In this document: positions 44,264-53,606 of the stretch, piece by piece
Layout: each line of letters begins with the position of its first letter
Position numbering within the stretch: position 1 is the first letter of the stretch
The notes under the pieces: generated by a model
What the model saw: the letters and a program-made list of their open reading frames with translations, nothing else
What the model was told of the DNA's origin: nothing
Databases searched by the model: none
DNA from: Vibrio sp. RE86
GTDB lineage: Bacteria > Pseudomonadota > Gammaproteobacteria > Enterobacterales > Vibrionaceae
Reading direction: 5' to 3'
DNA: 64,000 nt
NCBI RefSeq assembly: GCF_013114545.1
Contig: NZ_VTXI01000008.1
Span: forward strand, 1 to 64,000
Position numbers and translations under genes: made by a program

Positions 44264-47200
44264 ATGAGTAAAGAAGAAACTCCTCCACGTTCTAAAAAGC
44301 GCAGTATCGGCTGGGCTACGATCATCACTCTAATCGCACTGGCGATTGGGGCCGGATTAACATGGTGGTTAGGCTATCCACAACACCTTGTTGCCGGTAT
44401 TGTGTCAACGATGGTCGTTAGCCTTCTAGCTGGCCTTTTCACCTACTGGTTGTTGCAACGTAAAGCCAATCCAAACAAAACGCCTGATGAACAACGTTTA
44501 CTCATTCAAAAACGCAGTAAGCTTCTTGCGATACACTTTAAGCGTATGTTGGGCGTCCAAAAGCGTAAAAAACGCTTAAACAGCCGTTACGACCAACCCA
44601 TTTATGTGCTGTTAAGTGACGATCCAACTAAAGACAAAAGTATCATTACCCAAATGGGCTACGAAGCCTACAAAGTCGATGACTTTGGCAATGATATCGA
44701 GTTCCCAGTACTGTTTTGGCTCAGTGAGCACTCCATTCTGATTTCGGTCAGTATGGGCGACGACCAACAACCACAATACCTCAAAACACTCTCAGAATGC
44801 CTTAATAAATGGCGACCTCGTCAAGCAGCGAATGGCTTAATTTTGACAACTGAAGTGTCTCAGTTACTTGGTAATCAAGAGGGGTTAACCCAGCGAGCAG
44901 ATGAGATTAAATCAACCATCAAAACGTTTAACGACACTTTCGGTTTAGATCTTCCTATCTACAACATCATTACGAACATGGGACAGATCAACGACTTCTG
45001 CCAGTTCTTTTCTGCCTTTGATGAAGCCAAACGAAATGATGTGTTTGGAGCTACATCGCCAATTACCAAAAATGGCGGGATCGATGCCGATTGGTTTAAC
45101 GAGGAGTTTGACCATCTTATCGGACAACTTATCGCCAGCACCAACACGGCACTTTCTTCTCAATTAAATCAAGAGTTTAAAAACTCAATTTGTGCAGCGC
45201 CTTATCAATTCGGATTGTTGAAACAGAGCTTATGGCATTTTTTCCACCGCTTATACCGAGGTGATCAATTAAACAACGGCCTAAAGTTCCGTGGTTTCTA
45301 TTTCACTCACAGCGGCGCAAGCGATGAACAGTACGACTTGCTTGCTAACGTGGTGAACGAATCCCTTGGTAACGAGCGCTTTCAGCAACAGCAGCAGATT
45401 CCAGTTAATCAAACACTGTTTGCTAGCCATATCATGAGCCATGTGATTCTCAATGAGAATGCACTCGTGGGCGTCAACCGCCGTAAAGAGAACATGTTGC
45501 TCTTTTGGCAAGGTGCATACACAGTATTCTGCGCATTCGTTTTGGTGGCGACCTTGACGATTATTAAGCTCGATTTCGACTACCAAAACGCCCGCGAAGC
45601 GCGTGCAGACAATATGTTAGAGCGCTATAAAGAAGCGATTGCAGCGACGCCATATGACATCGAAAACATGGCTGACAACATTCCTAATCTTTATTCGCTA
45701 CATCAGATCTATGCACTCTATTTGCGACCAGACCCTTGGTATACCCTTCCCTTCATGCCAAGTTCAAGTATCAAAGAAGAGGTCGAAGCCGCCTACTTTG
45801 CTGAGCTTTCACGTGTACTTATCCCATCGATGGAAAATACGTTAGAAAAAGATCTGTTTGTCTATGTGAACCTAGAAGACCAAGCAAAGACTCTGTCGCT
45901 GCTAAACAACTATCGCTTACTGTTTGACTCAAACCGCACCAATATCGAAGAGTTAAAGAACTACTTTATTTCCACCATGACTGATCAAGGGGAAGCGGAC
46001 AGCGTCAATTTGGCTCAACTTCGTCTGCTATTAGATGATGTATTTACCCAAGATCTGGTGCCCGTTAAAGCAAACTACGATTTGGAAAGTTTGGCGAAAA
46101 AAGTTATCAATCAAACAGGTGTTGAGTCATTACTGTATGAACACATTTTGAACTCACCTACTTTCTCAAAGCGTATTGATATTCGCCAAGAGCTCGGAGA
46201 AAACTTTGACCGATTACTAAGCTTCTCACCAAATTATGTTGGATACTTGGTCCCTTACCTATTCACTCCTTCTGGGTTTAACGAATTAGATCTTTCTATC
46301 GACTCTCCAGTATTGTTGGAAGCACTCAAAGCTTATGAGGGCGTAGCTGGTAGCTCACCAAGCGCACTGGAAATGTACCGCATAAGCCGAGACTTAAAGC
46401 AAATGTATCAAGCCGACTACATTAACTATTGGCGTGATTTTGTTGCGAGTATTGATGTAAACGCTGTGACAACCCCAGATCAGCTCAATACCACTTTGTC
46501 TGTGCTCACAACGGCTTCAAATAACCCATTGGCGCAGCTTTATGGAACTATCAGCAAGTACACCTCGGTAGAGATCGAAATACCACCGGCAAAGAAAGGT
46601 GAAGAAGCAACGCCTCCTCCGCAGCAGGACCAAGATAAGAAAGAGGCCGCTCGTCAGATTTATATCGCGTTTATGCCATACCACAAACAGGTTGAAGCAA
46701 GCGAGAACGATGGTAAACCAATCGATCAACTATTAAGTCAGTTCACTGAAATGGAGATTTGGCTGGAACAGTTCTTTACTGCTGAAAATCCACAAGAAGT
46801 GGCATTTCAAACTCTGACAGCAGAACTTAAGCTAAGTAATCCGGTGTCGTCCGTTGCATCAATGACGGCAAGCCAACCGGCAACCTCCGTTACAGTGATA
46901 AACAATGTGACTCAACAAGCCAACCAAATGGTCATGGGACTGGCTCACGGATATTTGAATACCGCTTGGCACAATGAAGTATTTCAGACTTACCAAGATA
47001 CCATCGCGGCTTATTTTCCGTTTAACCGCTCCTCATCGCTTGATGCAACAACAAGTGACGTGGCTACGTTTTTCAAGGCAAATGGCGTGTTGGACAACTT
47101 TTATCAAGCCAAGCTAAAAGGATTTAATTCTGATGAACGTTCACCTTACTTGCGTGGTCTGCTACCTAACACTGGCCTAGCTTTAGACCCAATGGTTTGG

Positions 47201-47647
47201 CAAATGATCAGCAAAGCCGCAGATATCCGAAATGCCCTGTTCTTGAACGATCCACAGAATATGTCTTTAGTCTTCCAAGTGAAGGCGACTGAAATGAGCT
47301 CTGATCTGACGCAGTTCTCAATTGATGCAGAAAAATCGCTGTTTACGTATCGCCACGGTCCAATGCTATGGAGTAAGCAATCTTGGTCAGCTCAAGACCT
47401 AGATAAGGACTCGATTAGTTTCCGATTGCTGTCTCAGGCTTCTCAAGTCGCAAATGAACAGTATTCTGGCAGTTGGGCATGGTTCAAGTTGGTACAGCCA
47501 CGAGTCGTATCGACGACTTCACAAAGTACTCGCGTGAAATTTAGTCACAACGATAGCCAAGTGGAGCTGAACATTAAGACGCAAGGCCAAAACAACCCAT
47601 TTGTGCCTAACTTCTTCTCAGCGTTTACTCTTCCATCGAGTATCTAA
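44264..47647 (+). CDS. tssM: T6SS inner membrane protein TssM (IcmF)
   Basis: 1127 residues. Two N-terminal TM helices (about 14-35 and 40-62), a cytoplasmic domain (about 65-410), a third TM (about 415-440), and a large periplasmic region with the C-terminal beta domain that meets TssJ. IcmF landmarks include LPIYNIITNMGQINDFCQFF and FRGFYFTHSGASDEQ. The Walker A loop expected after the first TMs is degenerate (YVLLSDDPTKDKS), so ATP/GTP binding is doubtful. A Pro/Glu/Lys-rich insert (PPAKKGEEATPPPQQDQDKK) splits the periplasmic part. Confidence 0.96.
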   Translation: MSKEETPPRSKKRSIGWATIITLIALAIGAGLTWWLGYPQHLVAGIVSTMVVSLLAGLFTYWLLQRKANPNKTPDEQRLLIQKRSKLLAIHFKRMLGVQKRKKRLNSRYDQPIYVLLSDDPTKDKSIITQMGYEAYKVDDFGNDIEFPVLFWLSEHSILISVSMGDDQQPQYLKTLSECLNKWRPRQAANGLILTTEVSQLLGNQEGLTQRADEIKSTIKTFNDTFGLDLPIYNIITNMGQINDFCQFFSAFDEAKRNDVFGATSPITKNGGIDADWFNEEFDHLIGQLIASTNTALSSQLNQEFKNSICAAPYQFGLLKQSLWHFFHRLYRGDQLNNGLKFRGFYFTHSGASDEQYDLLANVVNESLGNERFQQQQQIPVNQTLFASHIMSHVILNENALVGVNRRKENMLLFWQGAYTVFCAFVLVATLTIIKLDFDYQNAREARADNMLERYKEAIAATPYDIENMADNIPNLYSLHQIYALYLRPDPWYTLPFMPSSSIKEEVEAAYFAELSRVLIPSMENTLEKDLFVYVNLEDQAKTLSLLNNYRLLFDSNRTNIEELKNYFISTMTDQGEADSVNLAQLRLLLDDVFTQDLVPVKANYDLESLAKKVINQTGVESLLYEHILNSPTFSKRIDIRQELGENFDRLLSFSPNYVGYLVPYLFTPSGFNELDLSIDSPVLLEALKAYEGVAGSSPSALEMYRISRDLKQMYQADYINYWRDFVASIDVNAVTTPDQLNTTLSVLTTASNNPLAQLYGTISKYTSVEIEIPPAKKGEEATPPPQQDQDKKEAARQIYIAFMPYHKQVEASENDGKPIDQLLSQFTEMEIWLEQFFTAENPQEVAFQTLTAELKLSNPVSSVASMTASQPATSVTVINNVTQQANQMVMGLAHGYLNTAWHNEVFQTYQDTIAAYFPFNRSSSLDATTSDVATFFKANGVLDNFYQAKLKGFNSDERSPYLRGLLPNTGLALDPMVWQMISKAADIRNALFLNDPQNMSLVFQVKATEMSSDLTQFSIDAEKSLFTYRHGPMLWSKQSWSAQDLDKDSISFRLLSQASQVANEQYSGSWAWFKLVQPRVVSTTSQSTRVKFSHNDSQVELNIKTQGQNNPFVPNFFSAFTLPSSI

Positions 47648-47653
47648 ACTTAT

Positions 47654-48400
47654 ATGCGCTTTGAGTCGCTACCTTCTGTACCAAGACATATTGATGCTTG
47701 TATACGAGCACTGGGACTAACCCAGTGCTCGTTGCTTGGTCAGAAAGTATATAAAGCCTACTGCGCGACAAACGGGTGGGTAGCGATTAAGTTTGCTTTA
47801 GGGCAAAGAGAAAAGACCCTTCTTCAAAGGGATGCTGAGTTTCTATCAAATTATTCCAACCAGCACTGGCCACGATTCATAGCCAAAGGGGCTCATAACA
47901 ATATCCACTGGTTAATGATGAGCCTCATTGATGGGACCCCTATCTCGGTTTATCAAGACTTGCCTCCGATTGAATCACTTCTTGCTAAGCTAGAGTCTAT
48001 TCTCAGAAACGTCCATCAAACAGGATTTATCCACGGTGATATAAAGCCTTCTAATATCGTGCTTCAGGCGACTGGTGAACTTGCTCTGATTGATATGGGA
48101 AGTGTTTTACCGATCGGTACTGAGTATCAAGCACAGCAAGCCCTAAGCGTGTCCCCACGATTTTGTAGCCCAAATGCGCTTTTTCGCTATGGTCGAACTT
48201 GCAAAGCTGATGACTATTTCTCATTAGCGGTTTCTGCCCAAGGTTTATACGGTTCCTACCCTTTCGGCTCTGGAGAGTTGAGAACACTCCACCAACAAAA
48301 AAAGGCTCCGAACTTCGGAGCCTTACCATCACGCTATCAAGTGTTTGTTCATCGTCAGATTCGCCTCGCTAAGCAACTGACGACGGCTGGAATTTGCTAA
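47654..48400 (+). CDS. Short soluble Ser/Thr protein kinase (PpkA-type) closing the T6SS operon
   Basis: 248 residues, 6 bases after tssM. Kinase landmarks: VAIK with K46, catalytic loop HGDIKPSN (D129), and DMG in place of DFG (D147), all usable for catalysis. No TM or periplasmic sensor region, unlike PpkA of Pseudomonas. The neighbour FHA protein is the obvious phosphorylation target; no PppA phosphatase was found in the window. The last 32 bases overlap convergently with the HD-GYP gene, and the terminator of that gene lies inside this coding sequence (48297-48324). Confidence 0.88.
   Translation: MRFESLPSVPRHIDACIRALGLTQCSLLGQKVYKAYCATNGWVAIKFALGQREKTLLQRDAEFLSNYSNQHWPRFIAKGAHNNIHWLMMSLIDGTPISVYQDLPPIESLLAKLESILRNVHQTGFIHGDIKPSNIVLQATGELALIDMGSVLPIGTEYQAQQALSVSPRFCSPNALFRYGRTCKADDYFSLAVSAQGLYGSYPFGSGELRTLHQQKKAPNFGALPSRYQVFVHRQIRLAKQLTTAGIC
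48297..48324 (-). terminator. Terminator of the HD-GYP gene, located inside the kinase gene
   Basis: Arms AAGGCTCCGAA (48302-48312) and TTCGGAGCCTT (48314-48324) are perfectly complementary. On the minus strand the stem is followed by seven T residues, a classical terminator 45 bases past the HD-GYP stop. It lies wholly within kinase codons. Confidence 0.85.
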
Positions 48401-51400
48401 TATCCACGTTATCAATCTGACTTTTCGCTAAGAACTTCTCGGCATATTCTAAATACGCGCCACTCTCGACGAACAATACAAACAGATCCATGTCGATATG
48501 ATTATCTAGTGCCATCTTGTACAGGATATCAATCGCGACACTTACTGGTTTGGCTTTTTTGTATGGTCTGTCCGCTGCAGTTAACGCTTCAAAGATATCC
48601 GCAATCACCAAGATCCGTTCAGGCAGTGACAAATCCTCAGCAGATAACTTACGAGGGTAACCCGTGCCTTTTAATGTTTCATGGTGCGTCGAAGCGTATC
48701 TAGGCACACGGCTCAGTTCTGGCGGGAATGGAAGCGCTTCTAGCATCTTGACGCCACTGATCATGTGCTCATTAATCTTGAAACGATCTTCCGCTGTTAA
48801 TGTCCCTCGAGAAATAGACAAGTTATACACTTCACCCAGATTGTACTGGTGTTCTGGTACATCGACGTTAAAACCATACTTTGGATCTAAATCCATCGGC
48901 CTTTCTCGTTTAATGATGTGCTCTGGCTTATCAGAAAGCAGCGGCTCTATCGCCGGAACGTGCTTCTCTTGTTTCTGCCTAACCAGATCTTCAAGTGGTG
49001 ATAAGCCTAGAGAGTCATCAAAATTACGCTGCCATGTCTTTGCTGCAATCTGTTTGATTCGTTTCACTTGCTCTTCACCCATAAACTCGCCACCAACATT
49101 CGAGTTAGCAATAAATTCGAACTCTTCTGTTAGCTCTGCTTTAGCGACTTCTAGGGCCTCAAGCGCAGCCTCTTTATCTACGGACTGATTGAGTTGACTT
49201 GTCAAACATTCAATCTCTGCATCGCGCCAAAGTACCTCAAATCGCATACGTATCTCGTGGATTCGATTGTAGTTGGCCTCTAACTTGGTACCTTTATCAA
49301 CAATATGCTCTGGCGTGGTTATTTTACCGCAGTCATGTAGCCAGGCAGCAATTCTGAATTCCCTACGCTCATCATCATTGGCGAAAGCAAAATCTTTAAA
49401 CTTACCCGTAGTGCTTTCTTCCGCTGCCTTAGCTAACAGCAAGCCCAACTCAGGAACGCGATTACAGTGTCCGGCGGTATAAGGAGACTTGTCATCGATC
49501 GCCTGTGCAATCAATCGAATTAAAGACTCCATAAACTCTTCTTGCTGTTTCTCATGGCGTTGAAGCTCAGATCCCATTCTAGAAATAGACTCTGATAACT
49601 CATGAACTTCTTTTATTCGGGTATTGACCATCTTCACTTGGTCATATTGGCGGGCTTTGATCTTTTTCGTCTCTACCCTTAGCGCTCGAATAGGTTTCAC
49701 AATTGGCGCGCTAAATCGCCACGCAAGTGGCATCAAACACAGCATAACCAAGACAGTCGCGAATGTGGATGTCATCAGTCTAGGAATCACTTTTGCAATA
49801 ACCACAGACTCTGGCACAACAACAGCAAAATACTCTTGATTAACCTGTGAACCACCCATTTGCGTGACAAAGACGAATTTATCTTTGCCGTCGACCTGAA
49901 TAGTTGAAATTGAATCATGCAACTCAGAAGTTTGAGAAGCTTTAAACAACTCAGGGTAAGGTACGAAGCTTCCTCGCCATTGATTAGTGTTCAACCATTT
50001 CTCATTGAGTGCTTCTCGCTGCTCCGTTGAGATTGCAGCAATCGCTTGGTTAATAATGGAAACTATCGCTTGATTCTCTTCTTTCATATACAGATGAAAG
50101 GAGATTGGTTCTGCGTCCATCATTTTGGTCACATTCACTGCAGGCTCAACAACAAGCTCATTGAGTTCACTAAGAGTATGGTACGTATCAACAACATAAT
50201 TAACCTTACCATCTAAGATTTGACTCTTAGCGCTGTCTAAACTTGGAAGCGCAACAATATCGAGACTTGGGTAGCGTTCACCTAACCATGCTTCTAACTG
50301 ATAGCCGCCCACCACACCAACAGGTTCACGTAACTGTTGAAGCGAAGTGGGGATCGTCTTAGAAATTGCTGACGCCAGTGCCAACTGCCCTTCAAACATT
50401 TGGGAGCTTTCTGTTCCCTCTGTCCGGTTATTTTTAGGCACGGAGTGAATAATATCTAAATCGCCAACACGGTATTTTTCAGCCAGTTCAACTGAATCGA
50501 AGCCATTAATAAACTCAAACTTAAGTCCTGTTTGCTGAGAGATCAGTGACAGAACGTCAATCGCGTAACCTTTAGGCATACCTGCTTGAGCATAATCGTA
50601 TGGCCCCCAGTCATTTTGGTTAGAGACTAAAAGAGAAGATATTTGATCAATGACGCCTTGGTGCTCTTCAGTCAATGAAAGAGGCTCAGAAGCGGGGATC
50701 TCTACATCGTTGTTTAGGTTAATGTTTGAGGCAATCACTTCACCCTTTTCGTTAAAAATAAAGGATTCAACGCCATTACCTTCGATCAAACCTAACTGAG
50801 TTGCAGTAATTTTTTCATTCACCGCAGACAACACGACATCAATACCAATCACGCCTTTTTCGCCCGCAATAGCGTACGTCTGCCCGGTAATTTTAAGATG
50901 TTTAAATAGGTACGGATCCGTTTTGTATACCTCTTCCTCTTCAGCACCAATAAACCAAGGGCGTCGAGTTGGAAAATAGTTGCTCTCTTCCGTAATACTG
51001 TTGGTTAAAGTGAAATCTTCGGTAAAGTATTCAGTGGTACGAACTCGATTAGATTCAGGGCCGGTGATATGGATGATGACCCAGCGGTCATGTTTGTCGG
51101 CATTGATACGCTGACGGACAATAGGAGAAGAATCGAGGTTGATGACTTGAAAAAAGTTTTCATCTTTACGACCAAAGTAAAGACTATAAAAAAGTGGATT
51201 GTCATATAAGATATTAGTAAAAATATCCCTCGTTTCTTTTTCAGTAAAATCATGATCGATGCTGGCGGCAAAGCCTCTTAGCAGACGGACATTACTGGTG
51301 GCACTGACTTCGACTTGTTGAAGATACTCACTGACATCTGAAGATGCCATCGTCAGCTTAGATAGAACATGCTCTTGCGACATCTGCTTGCCAAAATAGT

Positions 51401-51509
51401 ATTGTAAGCTGATAGCAAAAAGCGCTGTGACAGCAGTTGCAAAAAGGAACATCCCACCCACGGTAAATTGGATTGAGTACTTTTTGCCACTCACAGAAGA
51501 TGACTTCAT
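48369..51509 (-). CDS. Membrane HD-GYP phosphodiesterase with Cache and nested solute-binding domain
   Basis: 1046 residues, GGAGG 7 bases before the ATG. TM about 17-38; dCache-type periplasmic region (about 40-290); SBP_bac_3-like domain (about 300-505; PKGYAIDVLSLISQQTGLKF, GDLDIIHSVPKNNRTEG); the closing Cache strands (about 530-575; FVFVTQMGG, YFAVVVPES); TM about 580-603; HAMP about 605-660; HD-GYP from about 680. HDCGK near 725 and HHETLKGTGYP near 947 keep metal and GYP residues, so cyclic-di-GMP hydrolysis is expected. About 150 extra residues lie between the HD and GYP motifs. Convergent with the T6SS operon, 384 bases from tctC. Confidence 0.92.
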   Translation of the reverse strand: MKSSSVSGKKYSIQFTVGGMFLFATAVTALFAISLQYYFGKQMSQEHVLSKLTMASSDVSEYLQQVEVSATSNVRLLRGFAASIDHDFTEKETRDIFTNILYDNPLFYSLYFGRKDENFFQVINLDSSPIVRQRINADKHDRWVIIHITGPESNRVRTTEYFTEDFTLTNSITEESNYFPTRRPWFIGAEEEEVYKTDPYLFKHLKITGQTYAIAGEKGVIGIDVVLSAVNEKITATQLGLIEGNGVESFIFNEKGEVIASNINLNNDVEIPASEPLSLTEEHQGVIDQISSLLVSNQNDWGPYDYAQAGMPKGYAIDVLSLISQQTGLKFEFINGFDSVELAEKYRVGDLDIIHSVPKNNRTEGTESSQMFEGQLALASAISKTIPTSLQQLREPVGVVGGYQLEAWLGERYPSLDIVALPSLDSAKSQILDGKVNYVVDTYHTLSELNELVVEPAVNVTKMMDAEPISFHLYMKEENQAIVSIINQAIAAISTEQREALNEKWLNTNQWRGSFVPYPELFKASQTSELHDSISTIQVDGKDKFVFVTQMGGSQVNQEYFAVVVPESVVIAKVIPRLMTSTFATVLVMLCLMPLAWRFSAPIVKPIRALRVETKKIKARQYDQVKMVNTRIKEVHELSESISRMGSELQRHEKQQEEFMESLIRLIAQAIDDKSPYTAGHCNRVPELGLLLAKAAEESTTGKFKDFAFANDDERREFRIAAWLHDCGKITTPEHIVDKGTKLEANYNRIHEIRMRFEVLWRDAEIECLTSQLNQSVDKEAALEALEVAKAELTEEFEFIANSNVGGEFMGEEQVKRIKQIAAKTWQRNFDDSLGLSPLEDLVRQKQEKHVPAIEPLLSDKPEHIIKRERPMDLDPKYGFNVDVPEHQYNLGEVYNLSISRGTLTAEDRFKINEHMISGVKMLEALPFPPELSRVPRYASTHHETLKGTGYPRKLSAEDLSLPERILVIADIFEALTAADRPYKKAKPVSVAIDILYKMALDNHIDMDLFVLFVESGAYLEYAEKFLAKSQIDNVDISKFQPSSVA

Positions 51510-51893
51510 CTGATGCCTCCATGGCGATGAATAAGTCGAATCTGACTTATAGTCGTAATTAACAAATTATTATCAAGCGAGTCCATTTATATATCAATAC
51601 GAAATTCTATAAATAGAGGAACATCGCGCTTTCAACTTAATCAACCAGATATTTAAACTTCGCAATCCTATGTTTTTCAGGAAAATATTTTTCAATTCTT
51701 CCACCGTGAACTTTATGAACAAAACTAACATTATGCTCAGTATTGTTTTTATCGCCGCATTAAAGACAATTTATTAACAGCTCATTAACCTTAGACACAT
51801 CTGTTGACAGGCTCCCTCCCCTGATAACAGAGATTTCATAATGATAAGCGTGCTCTCAACGAAGAGCCTGCACATACATAAGGAACGTGAATC
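51510..51893. promoter_or_regulatory. Divergent promoter region between HD-GYP and tctC
   Basis: 384 AT-rich bases with no reading frame. It must carry promoters for the minus-strand HD-GYP gene and for tctCBA. A TTGACA hexamer at 51804-51809 is a possible -35 box for tctC, but no good -10 sits at 16-18 bases, so it is not assigned. No operator repeat or riboswitch was seen. Confidence 0.5.
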
Positions 51894-52865
51894 ATGTTTA
51901 AGGTACTCAAACCTACTCTAGCTGCTTCGATCATTGCAGCATCGTTTTCATTCAGCGCTTTTGCGGCGGATGTCGAAAAAATCCACTTTTTGATCCCTGG
52001 TGGCGCTGGTGGTGGCTGGGACATGACAGCTCGCGGTACGGGTGACGTACTAGTGAAATCAGACATCGTTGAAAACGTCTCTTTCCAAAACCTGTCTGGT
52101 GGCGGTGGCGGTAAAGCTATTGCACATCTGATTGAAACAGCTAAACGTCAAGAAGACACCTTGATGGTGAATTCAACACCAATCGTTGTGCGTTCACTAA
52201 CAGGTATCTTCCCTCAATCCTTCCGTGATTTAACTCCTGTTGCAGCGACCATTGCTGATTACGGCGCTATCGTGGCGTCTGTCGATTCTGAGTACAACAC
52301 TTGGGAAGACGTCGTGAAAGAGTTTGAATCTAACCCTCGCAAGGTAAAAATCGCGGGCGGTTCAGCTCGAGGCAGCATGGATCACCTAGTCGTGGCTGCT
52401 GCATTTAAAGGCGAAGGTTTCGACGCGAAGAAGGTTCGCTACATTGCATATGATGCCGGCGGTAAAGCAATGGCAGCCCTACTTTCTGGGGAAACACAGC
52501 TTCTATCGACAGGCCTTGGTGAAGTATTAGAAATGTCTAAGTCTGGTCAGGTAAAAATTCTTGCCGTGACTGCACCAAAGCGTCTTGATGCTGCGCCTGA
52601 TATTCCAACGCTAACTGAATACGGAAACGAAACTGTCTTTGCTAACTGGCGTGGTTTCTTTGCAGCTCCTGGCACTAGCCAAGAAAAAATCGATGAGTGG
52701 AACACTGCATTAACCAAGATGTACAACACTGACGAGTGGCAAGTCGTTCGTGACCGCAATGGTTGGATTGACAACTACAAAGCGGATAAGGACTTTTACG
52801 CTTTCCTCGAAGATCAAGAGAAGCAAATGGGCGACCTGATGCGTGAGCTTGGTTTCCTGAAATAA
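51894..52865 (+). CDS. tctC: Tripartite tricarboxylate transporter substrate-binding protein TctC
   Basis: 323 residues, AAGGAA upstream. Signal peptide to about 24 (FSAFAAD). It captures a di- or tricarboxylate in the periplasm. TctC/Bug signatures: FLIPGGAGGGWDMTARGTGDVL, VNSTPIVVRSLTG, IAGGSARGSMDHLV and APDIPTLTEYG. First gene of tctCBA. Substrate may be citrate or a relative and is not fixed by sequence. Confidence 0.95.
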   Translation: MFKVLKPTLAASIIAASFSFSAFAADVEKIHFLIPGGAGGGWDMTARGTGDVLVKSDIVENVSFQNLSGGGGGKAIAHLIETAKRQEDTLMVNSTPIVVRSLTGIFPQSFRDLTPVAATIADYGAIVASVDSEYNTWEDVVKEFESNPRKVKIAGGSARGSMDHLVVAAAFKGEGFDAKKVRYIAYDAGGKAMAALLSGETQLLSTGLGEVLEMSKSGQVKILAVTAPKRLDAAPDIPTLTEYGNETVFANWRGFFAAPGTSQEKIDEWNTALTKMYNTDEWQVVRDRNGWIDNYKADKDFYAFLEDQEKQMGDLMRELGFLK

Positions 52866-52879
52866 CCTTTTAAGTGGTC

Positions 52880-52906
52880 AGAGAGCGACTTGCACCGCTC
52901 TCTTTT
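52880..52906 (+). terminator. Hairpin after tctC (partial terminator)
   Basis: A perfect 8-bp stem AGAGAGCG/CGCTCTCT with 8-base loop ends in TTT. It starts 14 bases after the tctC stop, before tctBA. This would let the binding protein be made in excess. Confidence 0.65.
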
Positions 52907-53070
52907 CTCCCTTTCGCCGCGTACGAGTTAACACACAATCTCCTCTGTTTATTTATAGACAGTTAGGCCTTTGACTAGCAGCAATCGCCTATTTGTTAGT
53001 GAAACATGCTCATTAACCCTCTTACGCGGCTTTTTTCTTCCAAATAGCTGTCACTCATATGGAGTTGGAT

Positions 53071-53589
53071 ATGTCGGACTTGCCAACGAACTCATTCACC
53101 AATGGACGATTCTTCACTAAGGAAAACCTTTTGTGCCGTGATCGTGTTGGGGCAATGATTTTCTTGATTGTCTGTCTATGTTACGGATATCAAACATCTC
53201 AAATCCCCCTATTTCCTGGCGATGAATATGAACCTTTCACCGCCCGAACTCTGCCCACACTACTCACTTACATCGGAGTATTTCTTTCGCTGATTCTTCT
53301 GGTGACAGGCCAGCCCGACGTCAAAAGTGGCGCAGTAGTCAAGTTTAACTGGAAACTGCTCATTGGCTTTTTAGCACTAATGGCTTTGTATGGCTTAGGT
53401 CTGACCTATGTCGGCTTTGTTATCGCAACAAGCTTTTTCTTGCTCGCGGGTTTCTATCTTTTGGGCGAAAGACGAAAGAAGGTCTTATTAGGTGCTTCAT
53501 TCCCATTTGTTATCGCCTTCTACCTTCTGCTCACTAAGGGCTTAGATATTTACTTAGAGCCTGGTGTTGTCTTCACCATGTGGTCTTAA
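53071..53589 (+). CDS. tctB: Tripartite tricarboxylate transporter small membrane subunit TctB
   Basis: 172 residues from ATG 53071, with GGAG 6 bases upstream; an ATG at 53059 contains that site and was not used. Four hydrophobic segments (about 29-48, 65-85, 96-115 and 118-150). Typical TctB pattern RDRVGAMIFLIVCLCYGYQ followed by FTARTLPTLLTYIGVFLSLILL. The stop lies inside the tctA upstream frame; tctA starts 17 bases later. Confidence 0.92.
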   Translation: MSDLPTNSFTNGRFFTKENLLCRDRVGAMIFLIVCLCYGYQTSQIPLFPGDEYEPFTARTLPTLLTYIGVFLSLILLVTGQPDVKSGAVVKFNWKLLIGFLALMALYGLGLTYVGFVIATSFFLLAGFYLLGERRKKVLLGASFPFVIAFYLLLTKGLDIYLEPGVVFTMWS

Positions 53590-53606
53590 TTAAAGGAATT
53601 AACACT

